Assembly (NCBI GenBank): GCA_017607445.1
Contig: JAEVHH010000002.1
Location: forward strand, 5,920,001 to 5,984,000
Direction: 5' to 3'
Source: Histoplasma ohiense
Lineage: Eukaryota; Ascomycota; Eurotiomycetes; Onygenales; Ajellomycetaceae
Length of the DNA stretch: 64,000 nt
Shown here: piece by piece, positions 1 through 10,359 of the stretch
How the letters are laid out: the number at the start of each line of letters is the position of its first letter
How positions within the stretch are numbered: the stretch's first letter is position 1
The notes under the pieces: model-generated
Seen by the model: the letters and a program-made list of their open reading frames with translations, nothing else
What the model was told of the DNA's origin: nothing
Databases searched by the model: none
Position numbers and translations under genes: made by a program

Positions 1-718
1 GAGCAACCTGCTGCCACACACTGAGATTGCAATTAACAGTCAAGATTCCACTACAACAGATGTAAGCTCATTCTTCCTTCTACATGGATACAACTTAGAG
101 ATTCTGAACTTCCCTGAGACTCCCTGAGAAACCGCATACGCCCGCAGCCTCATACAGGCGGCAGAGAACATCATGAGCAAGCTGAAGAAAGCCCATGAAT
201 GGGCAGAAGCTTCAATGATCAGCACTCAGCAAGATTACAAGAATCAAGCAAACATCAGAAGGAGTTCTGCAACTCAATATCATATAGAAGACAAAGTCTG
301 ACTGGACCTCAAAAACATAAGAACAGACTGCCCCTCGCATACACTAGATTACCACCACACCAAGTATACAGTGAAGGAAGTGCTAGGCACACACAATTAT
401 CAACTCAACACTCTGCCTGGCATTCATGATGTCTTTCATACAAACCTGCTCCAACCCGCAGCCGAGGATCCATTCCCCTCACAGAGAATCTCCAATTGAC
501 AGCCACCCACCATCATAGGAGAAGACAATGAACTCAAGTGGGAAATCAAAGCAATTCTTGACAATAGAACCAACCACCGCCGCCGCAAATATCTTGTCAA
601 ATGGGTAGGATATGATTGTCCGACCTGGGAACCTGCGTCCGCCTTGGAGGACACCGCCGCCCTCGACACCTACAAGTCCTCACTCACCTCAGTAGGGGGG
701 GATAATGTGATGGGTTAG
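1..718 (+). pseudogene. 3' end of a Ty3/gypsy chromovirus pol (integrase C-terminus plus chromodomain), cut by window edge
   Basis: The plus strand reads the last part of a gypsy polyprotein, collinear with the minus-strand copy at 4873-5590. The recognisable end is a chromodomain (about 540-640: W-E-I-K-A-I-L, then Y-L-V-K-W-V-G-Y, then W-E-P). Chromodomains on integrases are known to target chromoviruses to marked chromatin. Scattered TGA/TAG codons show it is dead. The polyprotein stop (TAG, 716-718) falls inside the LTR that starts at 706, and a polypurine tract (AGTAGGGGGGGATAA, about 691-705) directly precedes the LTR. It keeps many more CpG than the copy downstream of 1176. The 5' part of this element lies outside the window. 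Confidence 0.85.
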
Positions 719-1176
719 CATCTGTTAGTAATCAACTTACACAACCAACTCCCCTTCTGCACCTGCTCATTCCTGGCTGTTGTAATCTCATGTAACCCTC
801 GATGTTCTTCCACTCTGTGCTCCGCACTTGCGTAGTTTCTAACAATTCTTCCATGTAGCTCCTTACATTCTCCCACTCTGTGTTCCATGCTCATATAGTC
901 TCTAACAATTCTTCCGCGTAGCCCTCAATGATTCCCCCACCCCATGTTCCACACTTGTGTAGCTTCTAACAATTCTTACACATACCTCTTAATGTTCTTC
1001 CACTCCACGCTCCACTGTGGAGTGGCTTCTGATATTCTTCCGCCCCGAACTTTCCCCTATAAGAACCCCCTTCATACAACCTTTTCTTCTGATTTCTTTT
1101 CTCTTTCTTTCCTTAATCAATTCGTAATCTGTAATTAGGATAGTATCAAATCGTTAATTGAAGTACGCCTGTTACA
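706..1176 (+). repeat. Gypsy LTR shared by the partial left element and the older full element
   Basis: This 471-bp LTR begins TGTGATGGG and ends CGCCTGTTACA, so its ends are short inverted repeats (TGTRA...TTACA). It matches the LTRs at 4415-4885, 9889-10359 and 12067-12600. It is preceded by a polypurine tract and pol end of one copy, and followed by the leader and gag of another. It therefore serves as 3' LTR of the left copy and 5' LTR of the right copy. Inside are about four units of a 63-bp tandem repeat. Confidence 0.85.
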
Positions 1177-1483
1177 ATTACCAGTTCTTATGCCTGAGTG
1201 TGTTGTTTACAGATCTGAGTGCCTAGTCATTACAAGAGATCTCTCATGAGTCTGAGTGCCTCTATCATTAGTTATATAGACTGTTGTGTCTAAGCATCTG
1301 AAACACAATCAACTGTGTTCTACAAGGCCTGAGTGTCTACAAACTGTAATGCTGTGAATAGTGTTCATGAAGAAGCTTGATCAAGCTTAGTACTGCAACA
1401 CTGTGAATAGTGTCTGTGAGAGAACTGAGTGTCTACAAGTATTTCCTTTCTTTTATTATTATTACATGTTCTTAGATATCAAA
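1177..1483 (+). repeat. Leader of the older gypsy element with repeated CTGAGTG motifs
   Basis: This untranslated leader lies between the LTR and the gag start. CTGAGTG recurs several times (for example near 1193, 1215, 1251, 1330, 1424). It corresponds to the CACTCAG series in the minus-strand copy at 9661-9860. A self-complementary AAGCTTGATCAAGCTT occurs near 1373. The motif has no established function that I know of. Confidence 0.6.
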
Positions 1484-2500
1484 ATGAACTACAAGCAATT
1501 CTACAAACATCCACCACATCTGAACATGGCAGACAATAACTTAGATCTACAAAGCATTCTTCAGCAGCAGACACTACAGATGACTGAATTGCAACAATGA
1601 CTTACTGAGATGAGCACTTCTGCATTCATCATTCCTTCTACATCTGTGCCTCACAAAAAGCCTTCAAGAGAGAAGCTTTCAATTCTTGATAAATATAAGA
1701 GAGATCTAGTGCTCTATCTTGTGTGGAAGTTGAAAGCAAATGCCAAATTGGACATTGATGGACAAGCAATAGACTCACTATCCAATCAGATGTGGTATAT
1801 TCATAGCAGATTGAATGATGATGTGTTAGCAAAATTTCAACCCTGAATGAATCATTGTCAGAATCATCAGTGTACATCAGAGCTAGTCTTCTGACAACTC
1901 AACTCCCTCTTTCTCAATTCTACACTTCAAGTCAAGATATTGAACTGACTAAATCAAACTTGTCAGATGAATGTTGCATTGACAACTTATCTTTCTGAAT
2001 TTGATCACAAGCTTCTAGAAGCAGATGGGCAAGACTGGAACAATGTCATCAAAATTAACATATTGTTCAAGAACTTGAACTTCCAGTTGCATAACTGAAG
2101 TATAGAGTATCTGAAGCTCTCAACATACAGTGAATTCTGTGCTGATCTTCATCTGTTGAACAACAATCTGTCTCAGTTCTGTGTACTTCAAAATCACAGA
2201 GAATTCTGCTGAACAAATGTGTATGCTCTGAACCACTCTGCAGCACCCCTCATCTCTGAATCAGAATCAATGAACTGAGTTCCACATATGAATGCAAGTC
2301 ACTTGAGAGTCTCTAACATCTCAGAGAAGAACATCACTGACTGAATCATCAGAGAAGTCTGCATATGCTGTGACAAGTCAGAACACTTCACAAATCAATG
2401 TTCAAATGCAATTGCTCTGAGTAAACCCCTCACACATGTGAACACTGTGTTGTCTGTGGATAGACAAGAACAGGGAAAAGATGAGCTCTTGCTCTAAAAT
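1484..2500 (+). pseudogene. Decayed gag of the older gypsy element
   Basis: The gag frame starts with ATG at 1484 (M-N-Y-K-Q-F) and aligns by eye with the gag of the minus-strand copy (9518-8505). The segment 1610-1846 is still open. It is broken by several in-frame TGA codons, as expected after C-to-T and G-to-A decay of CGA and TGG. The zinc-knuckle region is near 2360-2410 and is recognisable only by comparison with the younger copy. There is no functional product. Confidence 0.75.
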
Positions 2501-2610
2501 ATAAATGAGAGCTCAAGGAGCAGAAAGCTAGCTGAAGATTCAAACAGAAGATACAAGCAGACACAATCATAGTCTCTGCCATTGTAAATAGCTTAGTCAA
2601 TATATGAGCA

Positions 2611-4414
2611 ATGATAGACAGTGATTTTCTTCACTACACTCTTATAGACACTCAGCTGATTGAGAAGTATAAGCTTCAGTGTATTCTCTTTTTCAAACTG
2701 TATAAACTCAGTGAATTTGACAGTCTCAGAGAATCTGCCTTCTACAACATGGTAAGATTTAATGTTGATGTAGAAGAACATGAGAAAAAGAATGTATACA
2801 CATACAAAATACAAGACCTTGAGTATGATCTAATGCTCAGTCTATCATGGCTCACAGAATTTGGAACCTTGTTGGACACACACAATCACTGTCTTATTTT
2901 CTCAGAAGATGACTGTGTTTATGAGAAGAATGTTGATAGAACTGCTGATCTCACTCAGATATCAGTGAAAGTGTACAAACTACTAATCCACCAAGCACAT
3001 GAGAAGAAGAACATCTAAGTGTTCACTGCTAGCATGATGAATATCAAGAAAGTGTTAGAAAAGTTAGAATCTAAAGATCTCAAGAAACTGCACAAGAAAC
3101 TACTCAAATCATACAAAGACTTCACAGATATGTTCAATGAGAAAGAAGCTGAAAAGCTTCTCTCTCACTGAGAACTCAGTATAGATCATACAATCAAACT
3201 CATCAAGAAAGATGATAAGAACTCACAATCACTCTGAGATTCTCTCTACAGTATGTCACATGACAAGCTTCTCATTCTACAAAAAATACTCAATGAATTA
3301 CTAGATAAAGACTTCATTTGTGTTAGCAACTCACCCACTGCAGCATCTGTACTGTTTGTGAAGAAATCAGAAGATGGCTTATGATTCTGCATTGATTATT
3401 GAGAACTCAACAAGATTATGTGGAAGGACTGATACTTTCTTCCACTCATCAATGAAATGCTTGAATGAATAGAAAAAGCAAAATGGTTTATGAAACTTGA
3501 CATCTCTGCAGCCTTCTATAAGATAAGAATTAATGAAGGTGATGAATGACTAACTGTCTTTCATACACATTACAGATTATACAAATGGACAGTGACTCTT
3601 TTTGAATTAGCAAATGCTTCAAGTACATTTCAGAAATACATTAACTGAGCTCTACAAGATCTGCTTGATGAGATCACCTCAGCATACATGAACAATATCT
3701 TGATCTTCACTGATGAATCACTCACTGAGCACTGTAAGCATGTACAACAAGTTCTTGACCATCTATGAAAAGCTGGACTGCAAGTGGACATTGACAAATG
3801 TGACTTCAAGATCAAGTCTACAACCTATCTAGAATTCATCATTGAAGCTGAAAAAGATGTACATATGAATTCTAAGAAGGTGGAAGCAATCCTCAACTGA
3901 GAGGCATCAGTCTTGATAAAAGAAATTAGAAGCTTTCTAGAGTTTGCCAATTTCTATCAAAGATTTATCAAGAACTTCTTCAATATCATACAATCACTAA
4001 CAGATCTGACTCAGAAAGACACTGTATTTCAATGAACTGATGAAGTGGACACAGTATTCAAAAAGCTGAAGCATATATTCACAAGCACCCCAATGCTGCA
4101 ATCATTCAATTCAGATAAGCATACAATTCTTGAAACAGACATCTCAGATTATATAGTAGATGGGGCACTGATGCAATATGACAATGAAAATGTTCTACAA
4201 TCTTGTGCCTTCATCTTGAAAAAGATGTCATCTGCTGAATGCAACTATGAGATCTATGACAAGAAGCTTCTAGCAATCATACAATGTCTTGAAGAATGGA
4301 AATCTGAACTCATGAATGTTGAGAGATTTGAGATTGTTACTGATCATAAGAATCTAGAGTACTTCACAATCACTTGTAAGCTCACTGAGAGACATATGTG
4401 TTGATCATTGTTTC
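2611..4414 (+). pseudogene. Decayed pol (protease, RT, start of RNase H) of the older gypsy element, left half
   Basis: The first open stretch (2611-3018) is the retropepsin region, equivalent to 8391-7984 on the minus strand. The RT core follows: the catalytic Y-M-D-D of the younger copy appears here as Y-M-N-N (about 3684-3710), so the active site is lost. The stretch 4045-4404 is the RNase H domain with L-E-T-D and the Y-D-K-K-L motif. Many TGA codons interrupt it. At 4414 the reading is cut by the nested element and continues at 10360. Confidence 0.8.
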
Positions 4415-4885
4415 TGTAACGGGCGTACTTCGATTAACGATTTGGTACTATCCTAATTACAGATTACGAATTGATTAAGGAAAGAAAGAGAAAAGAAATC
4501 AGAAGAAAAGGTCGTATGAAGGGGGTTCTTATAGGGGAAAGTTCAGGGCGGAAGAATATCAGAAGCCGCTCCACAGTGGAGCACAGAGCAGAAGAACATT
4601 AAGAAGTATGCATAAGAATCATTAGAAGCTACACAAGTGCAGAATGTGGGGCGGGGGAATCATTGAGGGCTATGTGGAAGAATTGTTAGAGACTACACAA
4701 GCACAGAACACAGAGCAGGAGAATGTAAGGAGCTACACAGAAGAATCATTAGAAACTACACAAGCGCAGAGCACGGAGCGGAAGAACATTGAGAGTTATG
4801 CAAGGTCACAACAGTCAGGAACAAGTGGGTGCAGAAGGGGAGTTGATTGTGTAAGTTGATTACTAACAGATGCTAACCTGTCACA
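4415..4885 (-). repeat. 3' LTR of the nested gypsy element
   Basis: It begins TGTAACGGGCG and ends CCTGTCACA on the plus strand. A C-rich run (4886-4900, the polypurine tract on the coding strand) borders it. Its length equals the partner LTR at 9889-10359. It contains the 63-bp tandem units, and the pol stop codon lies inside it at 4873-4875. Confidence 0.9.
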
Positions 4886-6550
4886 TTATCCCCCCCTACT
4901 GGGGTGAGTGAGGACTCGTAGGTGTCGAGGGCGGCGGTGTCCTCCAAGGCAGACATGGGTTCCCAGGTCGGACGATTGTATCCTACCCATTTGATGAGGT
5001 ATTCACAGCAGTGGCGGTTGGTTCTATTGTCAAGGATTGCTTTGATTTCCCACTTGAGTTTGTTGTCTTCTTCTACAATGGCAGGTGGCTGCCAATCGGA
5101 GGTTCTCTGTGAGGGGAATGGATCCTCAGCTGTGGGTCGGAGCAGGTTCATATGAAAGATATTGTGGATGCCAGGTGGGGTGTTGAGTCAATAATTGTGT
5201 GTGCCTAGCACTTCCTTCACTGTATACTTGGTGTGGTGGTAATCTAGCATACGCGAGGGGCAGTCTGTTCTTATGTTTTTGAGGTCCAGCCAGACTTTGT
5301 CTCCTACATGGTATCAGGTCACAGGACTCCTCCTGGTGTTCACTTGATCCTTGTAATCTTGCTGAGTGCTGGCCATTGAAGCTTCTGCCCATTTGTGGGC
5401 TTTCTTCAGCTTACTCACAATGTTCTCTGCCATCTGTATGGGGCTGCGGGCGTACACAGTTTCTTGGGGAGTCTCAGGGAAGTCCAGAACCTCTAAGTTG
5501 TATCCATGTAGAAGGAAGAATAGGCTTACACCTGTTGTAGCAGAATCTCGACTGTTAATTGCAATCTCAGTGTGTGGCAGCAGATTGCTTCAGTTGTCTT
5601 GTGCATAATTGCAGAACTTACAGAGGATGTTCTTTACTGTTTGTATCATCCTCTCAGTAGCTCCATCAGTCTCTGGGTGGTACACTGTTGATAACTTTTG
5701 TTCAATTCTTAATAATTGGCATACACAGGCCCAGAGTGCGCTGACGAATTGACTGTCTCTATCTGACACAATGGATGAGGGCAGGCTGTGCATATGATAG
5801 AACAGGCTTCTGACAAAGGCATCTGCAACTACTTCGGCGTCCATCTTGTCACAGGGCTGTAGTATTACACCCTTGCTGAGTCAGTCAACAATGACTAGAA
5901 TGTTCATAGAACCTCCACTCTCAGGTAAGAAAACTGCAAAATTGATAGCTATATCACACCAAGTTCAGTCAGAGACAGATAGAGGCTTCAGCATCCCTTT
6001 TCAATGTTCACACCATGCCATCACTGAGCTGCAGCGATCACAGTTGCATACAAACCAGTGTATGTCTTTCAACATATCTGGCCAGTAGAATTCTCGGGTG
6101 ACAATGTTGTACATGATTTCACATCCTGGGTGCCCGGTCATTGGCGAGTCATGAATTTCTTGCATGATCCGTGTTCATAGGGGTTCTGAATCGGGGACCC
6201 ATCGCCTATCTCAAAAGCATAAGCAGTTGTCATCATCAATTGAACATGCTGAGATATCCATTCTTGAGTATACACTTGCGGGGAATCGAGGTGCTCTGTT
6301 TTGTACAGCTTCAGCAGCTTGTTGCCAGGATTCATCTGCTTCTGCTGCTAGCTTCCATTGTTCTTCAAGCAAGGGTTCTTGAGCTCGGGACTGGTTGACA
6401 TGTACACAGAGTTCATCTGATTGCGTAGAACTTTCTATGATTGCAGGGTCGATTAATCAATGCTCTCAGTGTTTCCACCTGTCATCCAAGTCATCAGATG
6501 ACATATCTTGTTCTCAGTGAGACAGAGCATCTGCAAGGGTGTTCTCTACT
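4873..6550 (-). pseudogene. Integrase and chromodomain part of the nested gypsy pol
   Basis: Reading leftward from about 6340: an HHCC zinc-binding region (H near 6150, C-x2-C near 6030), then the DDE core with D (about 5985), S-D-R-D-S-Q-F-V-S (about 5755) and Y-H-P-E-T-D-G-A-T-E-R (about 5680), the expected D-D-35-E layout. The C-terminal tail and a chromodomain (4873-5151; W-E-I-K-A-I-L and Y-L-I-K-W-V-G-Y) follow. TGA codons at former Arg or Trp positions break the frame in several places, so no full integrase can be made. Confidence 0.85.
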
Positions 6551-8391
6551 CCAGGTCAATAACAAATTGTGAACGAAAAACAGCTAAGGAACAATGACCA
6601 ATGCATATGCCTTTCAGTGAGCTTACAAGTGATCATGAAGTACTCTAAGTTCTTATGATTGATAACAATCTCAAACTTTTCAACACTCATAAGTTTGGAC
6701 TCCCATTCTTCAAGGCATTGTATGATCACTAGAAGCTCCTTGTCGTAGATCTCGTAGTTGCATTCAGCAGGCAACATCTTTTTCAAGGTGAAGGCACAGG
6801 GTTGTAGGACACCTTTGTTATCATATTGCATCAGTGCCCCACCTACTACATAACCTGAGGTGTCTGTTTCAAGAATCATATGCTTATCCAGATCGAATGA
6901 TTGCAGCATCGGGGCGCTTGTGAACATACACTTCAGCTTTTTGAATGCTGCGTCCGCTTCGTCAGTCCATTGGAACACAGCATCTTTCCAGGTCAGGTCC
7001 ATCAGTGGTCATACGATATTGGAGAAGTCTTTGATGAACCTTCAGTAGAAGTTGGCAAATCCTAGGAAGCTTCTAGTCCCTTTTACTGAGACTGATGCCT
7101 CCCAGTTGAGGATTGCTTCCACCTTCTTAGAATCCATGCGTACGCCTTTTTCAGCTTCAATGATGAATCCTAGATAGGTCGTAGACTTGGTCTCAAAGTT
7201 GCATTTGTCAATGTCCACTTGCAGTCCAGCTTTTTGTAGGTGGTCAAGCACTTGTTGTATGTGCTTGCAGTGCTCAGTGAGCAGTCCATCGATGAAGATC
7301 AGAATATCATCCATGTATGCTGAGGCGATCTCATCGAGCAGGTCTCATAGAGCCCAGTTAATGTATTTCTGGAACATGCTCGAGGCGTTCACTAATCCAA
7401 AAGGGGTCACTGTCCATTTGTATAATCCATAACACGTATGAAAAGTGGTTAGCCATTCATCACCTTCATTAATTCTTATCTTATAGAAGGCCGCAGAGAT
7501 GTCAAGCTTTGTAAACCATTTTGCTTTTCCTACTCATTTGAGTGTTTTGTTGATGAGTGGGAGAGGGTATCAGTCCTTCCACATAATCTTGTTGAGTCCT
7601 CAGTAGTCAACACAGAATTGTAAGCCTCCTTCTGGTTTCTTCACAAACAGTACAGATGCTGCGGCGGGTGAGTTGCTAACACAAATGAAGCCTTTGTCCA
7701 ATAGTCTGTTGAGCGTTTTTCATAGAACGAGGAGCTCGTCGCGCGACATGCTGTAGAGAGAACCCCAGAGTGGTTGTGGGTCCTTACCATCCTCCTTGAT
7801 GAGCTCAATTGTATGATCTATACCGGGTCCTCGGTGAGGAGGAAGCTTTTCAGCTTCTTTTTCATCGAACACATCTGCGAAGTCTTCATACGATTCAGGT
7901 AGTTCCTTGCATGATTTCTTGGGGTCTTTGGATTCTAGCTTTTCTAACACTTTTTTGATATCTGTCATGCTAGCAGCAAACACTTGGACATTCTTCTTCT
8001 CATGTGCTTGGTGGGTTAGTAGTTTGTACACTTCCACTGATATCTGGGTGAGATCAGCAGTCCTATCAACATCCTTCTCATAAACATGGTTGCCTTCTGG
8101 GAAAATAAGGCAGCAGTTGCATGCATCCAACAAGGTTCCAAATTCTGTGAGCCATGATAGACCGAGCATTAGATTGTACTCAAGGCCTTGTATTTTGTAT
8201 ATGTATACATTCTTTTTCTCATGTCCTCCTACATCGACATTAAATCTTACCATGTTGTAGGAGGCGGATCCTCTGGGGCTGTCAAATCCACTGAGCTTAC
8301 ATGGTTTGGGAAAGGGGATACACTGAAGCTTATGCTTCTCGACCAGCTGGGTGTCTATAAGAGTGTAGTGAAGGAAACCACTGTCTACCAT
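6551..8391 (-). pseudogene. Protease, reverse transcriptase and RNase H of the nested gypsy pol
   Basis: The segment 8391-7720 begins M-V-D-S-G-F, a retropepsin-type D-S-G, and runs through the protease-RT linker. The RT active site is intact as A-Y-M-D-D-I-L-I-F (about 7321-7295). The conserved V-T-P-F-G-L and F-C-V-D-Y blocks lie around 7385 and 7605. RNase H (7002-6556) shows L-E-T-D-T-S and N-Y-E-I-Y-D-K-E-L-L, typical of gypsy elements. The whole frame would be open except for isolated TGA codons. Confidence 0.85.
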
Positions 8392-8504
8392 TGCTCATAC
8401 ATTGACTAAGCTATTTACAATGGCAGAGACCATGATTGTGTCTGCTTGCATCTCCTGCTTGAATCTCCAGCTAGCTTTCTGCTCCTTGAGCTCTTGTCCA
8501 CATT

Positions 8505-9518
8505 TTAGAGCGAGAGCTCATCTTTTCCCTGTTCTTGCCTATCCGCGGGCGACACAGTGTTTATGTGCGTGGGGGGTTTACTCAGGGCGATTGCATTCGG
8601 ACATTGGTTTGCAAAGTGCCCTGGCTTGTCGCAGTGTATGCAGACTCCTCTGGCAATTTGGTCAGTGGCATCCTTCCCTGAGATGTTGAGGACCCTTGGG
8701 CAACTTGCATTTATGTGTGGGACCCAGTCCATTGGTTCTGGTTTGAAGGCAGGGGGTGCTGCAGAGTGGTTCGGAGCATACACATTTGTTCAGTGGAATC
8801 CTCTGCGATTTTGGAGCGCGTGGAACTGAGACAGGTTGTTGTTCAACAGGCAAAGATCAGTGCAGAATTTGCTGTATGTTGAGGGCTTTGGATGCTCTAC
8901 ACTTCAGTTATGCAATTGAAAGTTCAAGTTCTTGAACAACATGTTGATCTTGACAGCATCATCCCAGTCTTGCCCACCTGCTTCTAGAAGCTTGCGATCA
9001 AATTCAGAAAGATAAGTTGCCAACACAACATCCATCTGACAAGTCTGATTAAGCCAGTCTAACACCTTGGCTTGAAGCATAGAATTGAGGAAGAGGGAGT
9101 TGAGTTGTTGGAAGACTAGCTCTGGCGTACGCTGGTGGTCCTGGCAATGACTCATCCAGGGTTGGAATTTTGCTAACACATCACCATCCAACCTGCTATG
9201 GATATACCACACTTGATTGGATAGTGAGCCTATTGCTCATCCATCGATGTCCAATTTGGTGTTTGCTTTTGACTTCCACGCGAGGTAGAGTGCTAGATCT
9301 CCCTCATATTTGTCAAGGATTGGGAGCTTCTCTCTTGAGGGCTTTTCATGAGGCGCGGGTGTAGAAGGAACAGTGAACACAGAAGTGCTCATCTCAGCAA
9401 GTCATCATTGCAATTCAGCCATCTGTAGCACCTGCTGCTGGAGGATGCTTCATAGGTCTAAGTTATCATCCGCTGTGTTCGGGTGCGGTGGGTGTTTGTA
9501 GGATTGCTCATAGTTCAT
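8505..9518 (-). pseudogene. gag of the nested gypsy element, with CCHC zinc knuckle
   Basis: The ATG at 9518-9516 starts M-N-Y-E-Q-S. A capsid-like region (9212-8904) follows. Near the C-terminus is one zinc knuckle C-I-H-C-D-K-P-G-H-F-A-N-Q-C (C-x2-C-x4-H-x4-C, about 8645-8600), which in retroelements binds genomic RNA. The frame ends at a TAA near 8505, before pol, so gag and pol may have been separate frames. A few TGA codons interrupt it. Confidence 0.8.
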
Positions 9519-9888
9519 TTCAATATCTAAGGACATATAATAATAAAAAAAAAAAAGAAAAGGAATACTCAGTCCTCTTGCAGGCACTATTCACAGTGTT
9601 GCAGCACTAAGCTTGGTCAAGCTTCTTCATGAACACTATTCACAGCATTACAGTTCGTAGGCACTCAGGCCTTGTAGAACACAGTCAATTGTGTTTCAGA
9701 CACTTAGACATGACAGCCTATATAACTAACAATAAGGACACTCAGGCCCACAAGGGATCTCTTGTAACAACTAGGCACTCAGGCCTGTAAACGACACACT
9801 CAGGTGTAAGAACTGGTAACAACACACTCAGATGTAAGAACTAATAACAAGGCACTCAGGCCTTAAACACAGAAGAATCAATTTGTAA
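9519..9888 (-). repeat. Leader of the nested gypsy element with six CACTCAG repeats
   Basis: Between the 5' LTR and gag, CACTCAG (plus strand) occurs six times: 9662, 9739, 9776, 9797, 9825 and 9853. Three are in the longer form GGCACTCAGGCC and one is GACACTCAGGCC. A duplicated CACTATTCACAG block (9587 and 9634 regions) and AAGCTTGGTCAAGCTT (about 9609) are also here. The primer binding site must lie at the LTR edge (about 9875-9888), but I cannot assign a tRNA. The repeats could serve RNA dimerisation, packaging or regulation; that is inference. Confidence 0.7.
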
Positions 9889-10359
9889 TGTAATGGGTGT
9901 ACTTCAATTAACAATTTGATACTATTCTAATTACAGATTACAAATTGATTAAGGAAAGAAAGAGAAAAGAAATCAGAAGAAAAGGTTGTACAAAGGGGGT
10001 TCTTATAGGGGAAAGTTCAGAGTGGAAGAATATCAGAAGCTGCTCCACAGTGGAGCACAGAGTGGAAGAACATTAAGAGGTACACATAAGAATTGTTAGA
10101 AGCTACGCAAGCGCAGAATGTGGGGCGGGGGAATCATTGAGAGCTACATGGAAGAATCATTAGAGACTACACAAGCGCGGAACACAGAGCGGGAGAACAT
10201 AAGGAGCTACGCGGAAGAATCGTTAGAAACTACACGAGCGCGGAGCACGGAGCGGAAGAACATCGAGGGTTACGCGAGGTCACAACAGCCAGAAACGAGC
10301 GGGTGCAGGAGGGGAGTTGGTTGCGTAAGTTGATTACTAACGGGTGCTAACCCGTCACA
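9889..10359 (-). repeat. 5' LTR of the nested gypsy element
   Basis: This LTR runs from TGTAATGGGTG to CCCGTCACA (471 bp) and is followed directly by the right target duplication GTTTC (10360-10364). It is very similar to 4415-4885 but with scattered C/T and G/A differences between the pair. Those differences post-date insertion, since both LTRs of one element start identical. Confidence 0.9.

Larger units (their letters stand above)
4415..10359 (-). mobile_element. Complete nested Ty3/gypsy chromovirus, minus strand, 5945 bp
   Basis: The element is bounded by two 471-bp LTRs (5' LTR 9889-10359, 3' LTR 4415-4885) and flanked by a perfect 5-bp target duplication GTTTC (4410-4414 and 10360-10364). 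Minus-strand order is LTR, leader, gag, protease, RT, RNase H, integrase, chromodomain, polypurine tract, LTR, which is the Ty3/gypsy order. RT and integrase catalytic motifs are visible, but each ORF carries several TGA codons, so the copy is recently inserted yet already mutated. It retains far more CpG than the host copy it landed in, which fits a younger insertion. Confidence 0.93.

Noticed and set aside
4644..4859. Open frame antisense within the gypsy LTR as a protein-coding gene
   Set aside because: It is explained by the 63-bp tandem repeat, whose length is a multiple of three. No start context or homology; kept only as a repeat observation.
9662..9859. CRISPR-like array from the repeated CACTCAG motifs
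   Set aside because: The repeats are only 7-12 bp with irregular spacing and lie in a retrotransposon leader of a fungal genome.
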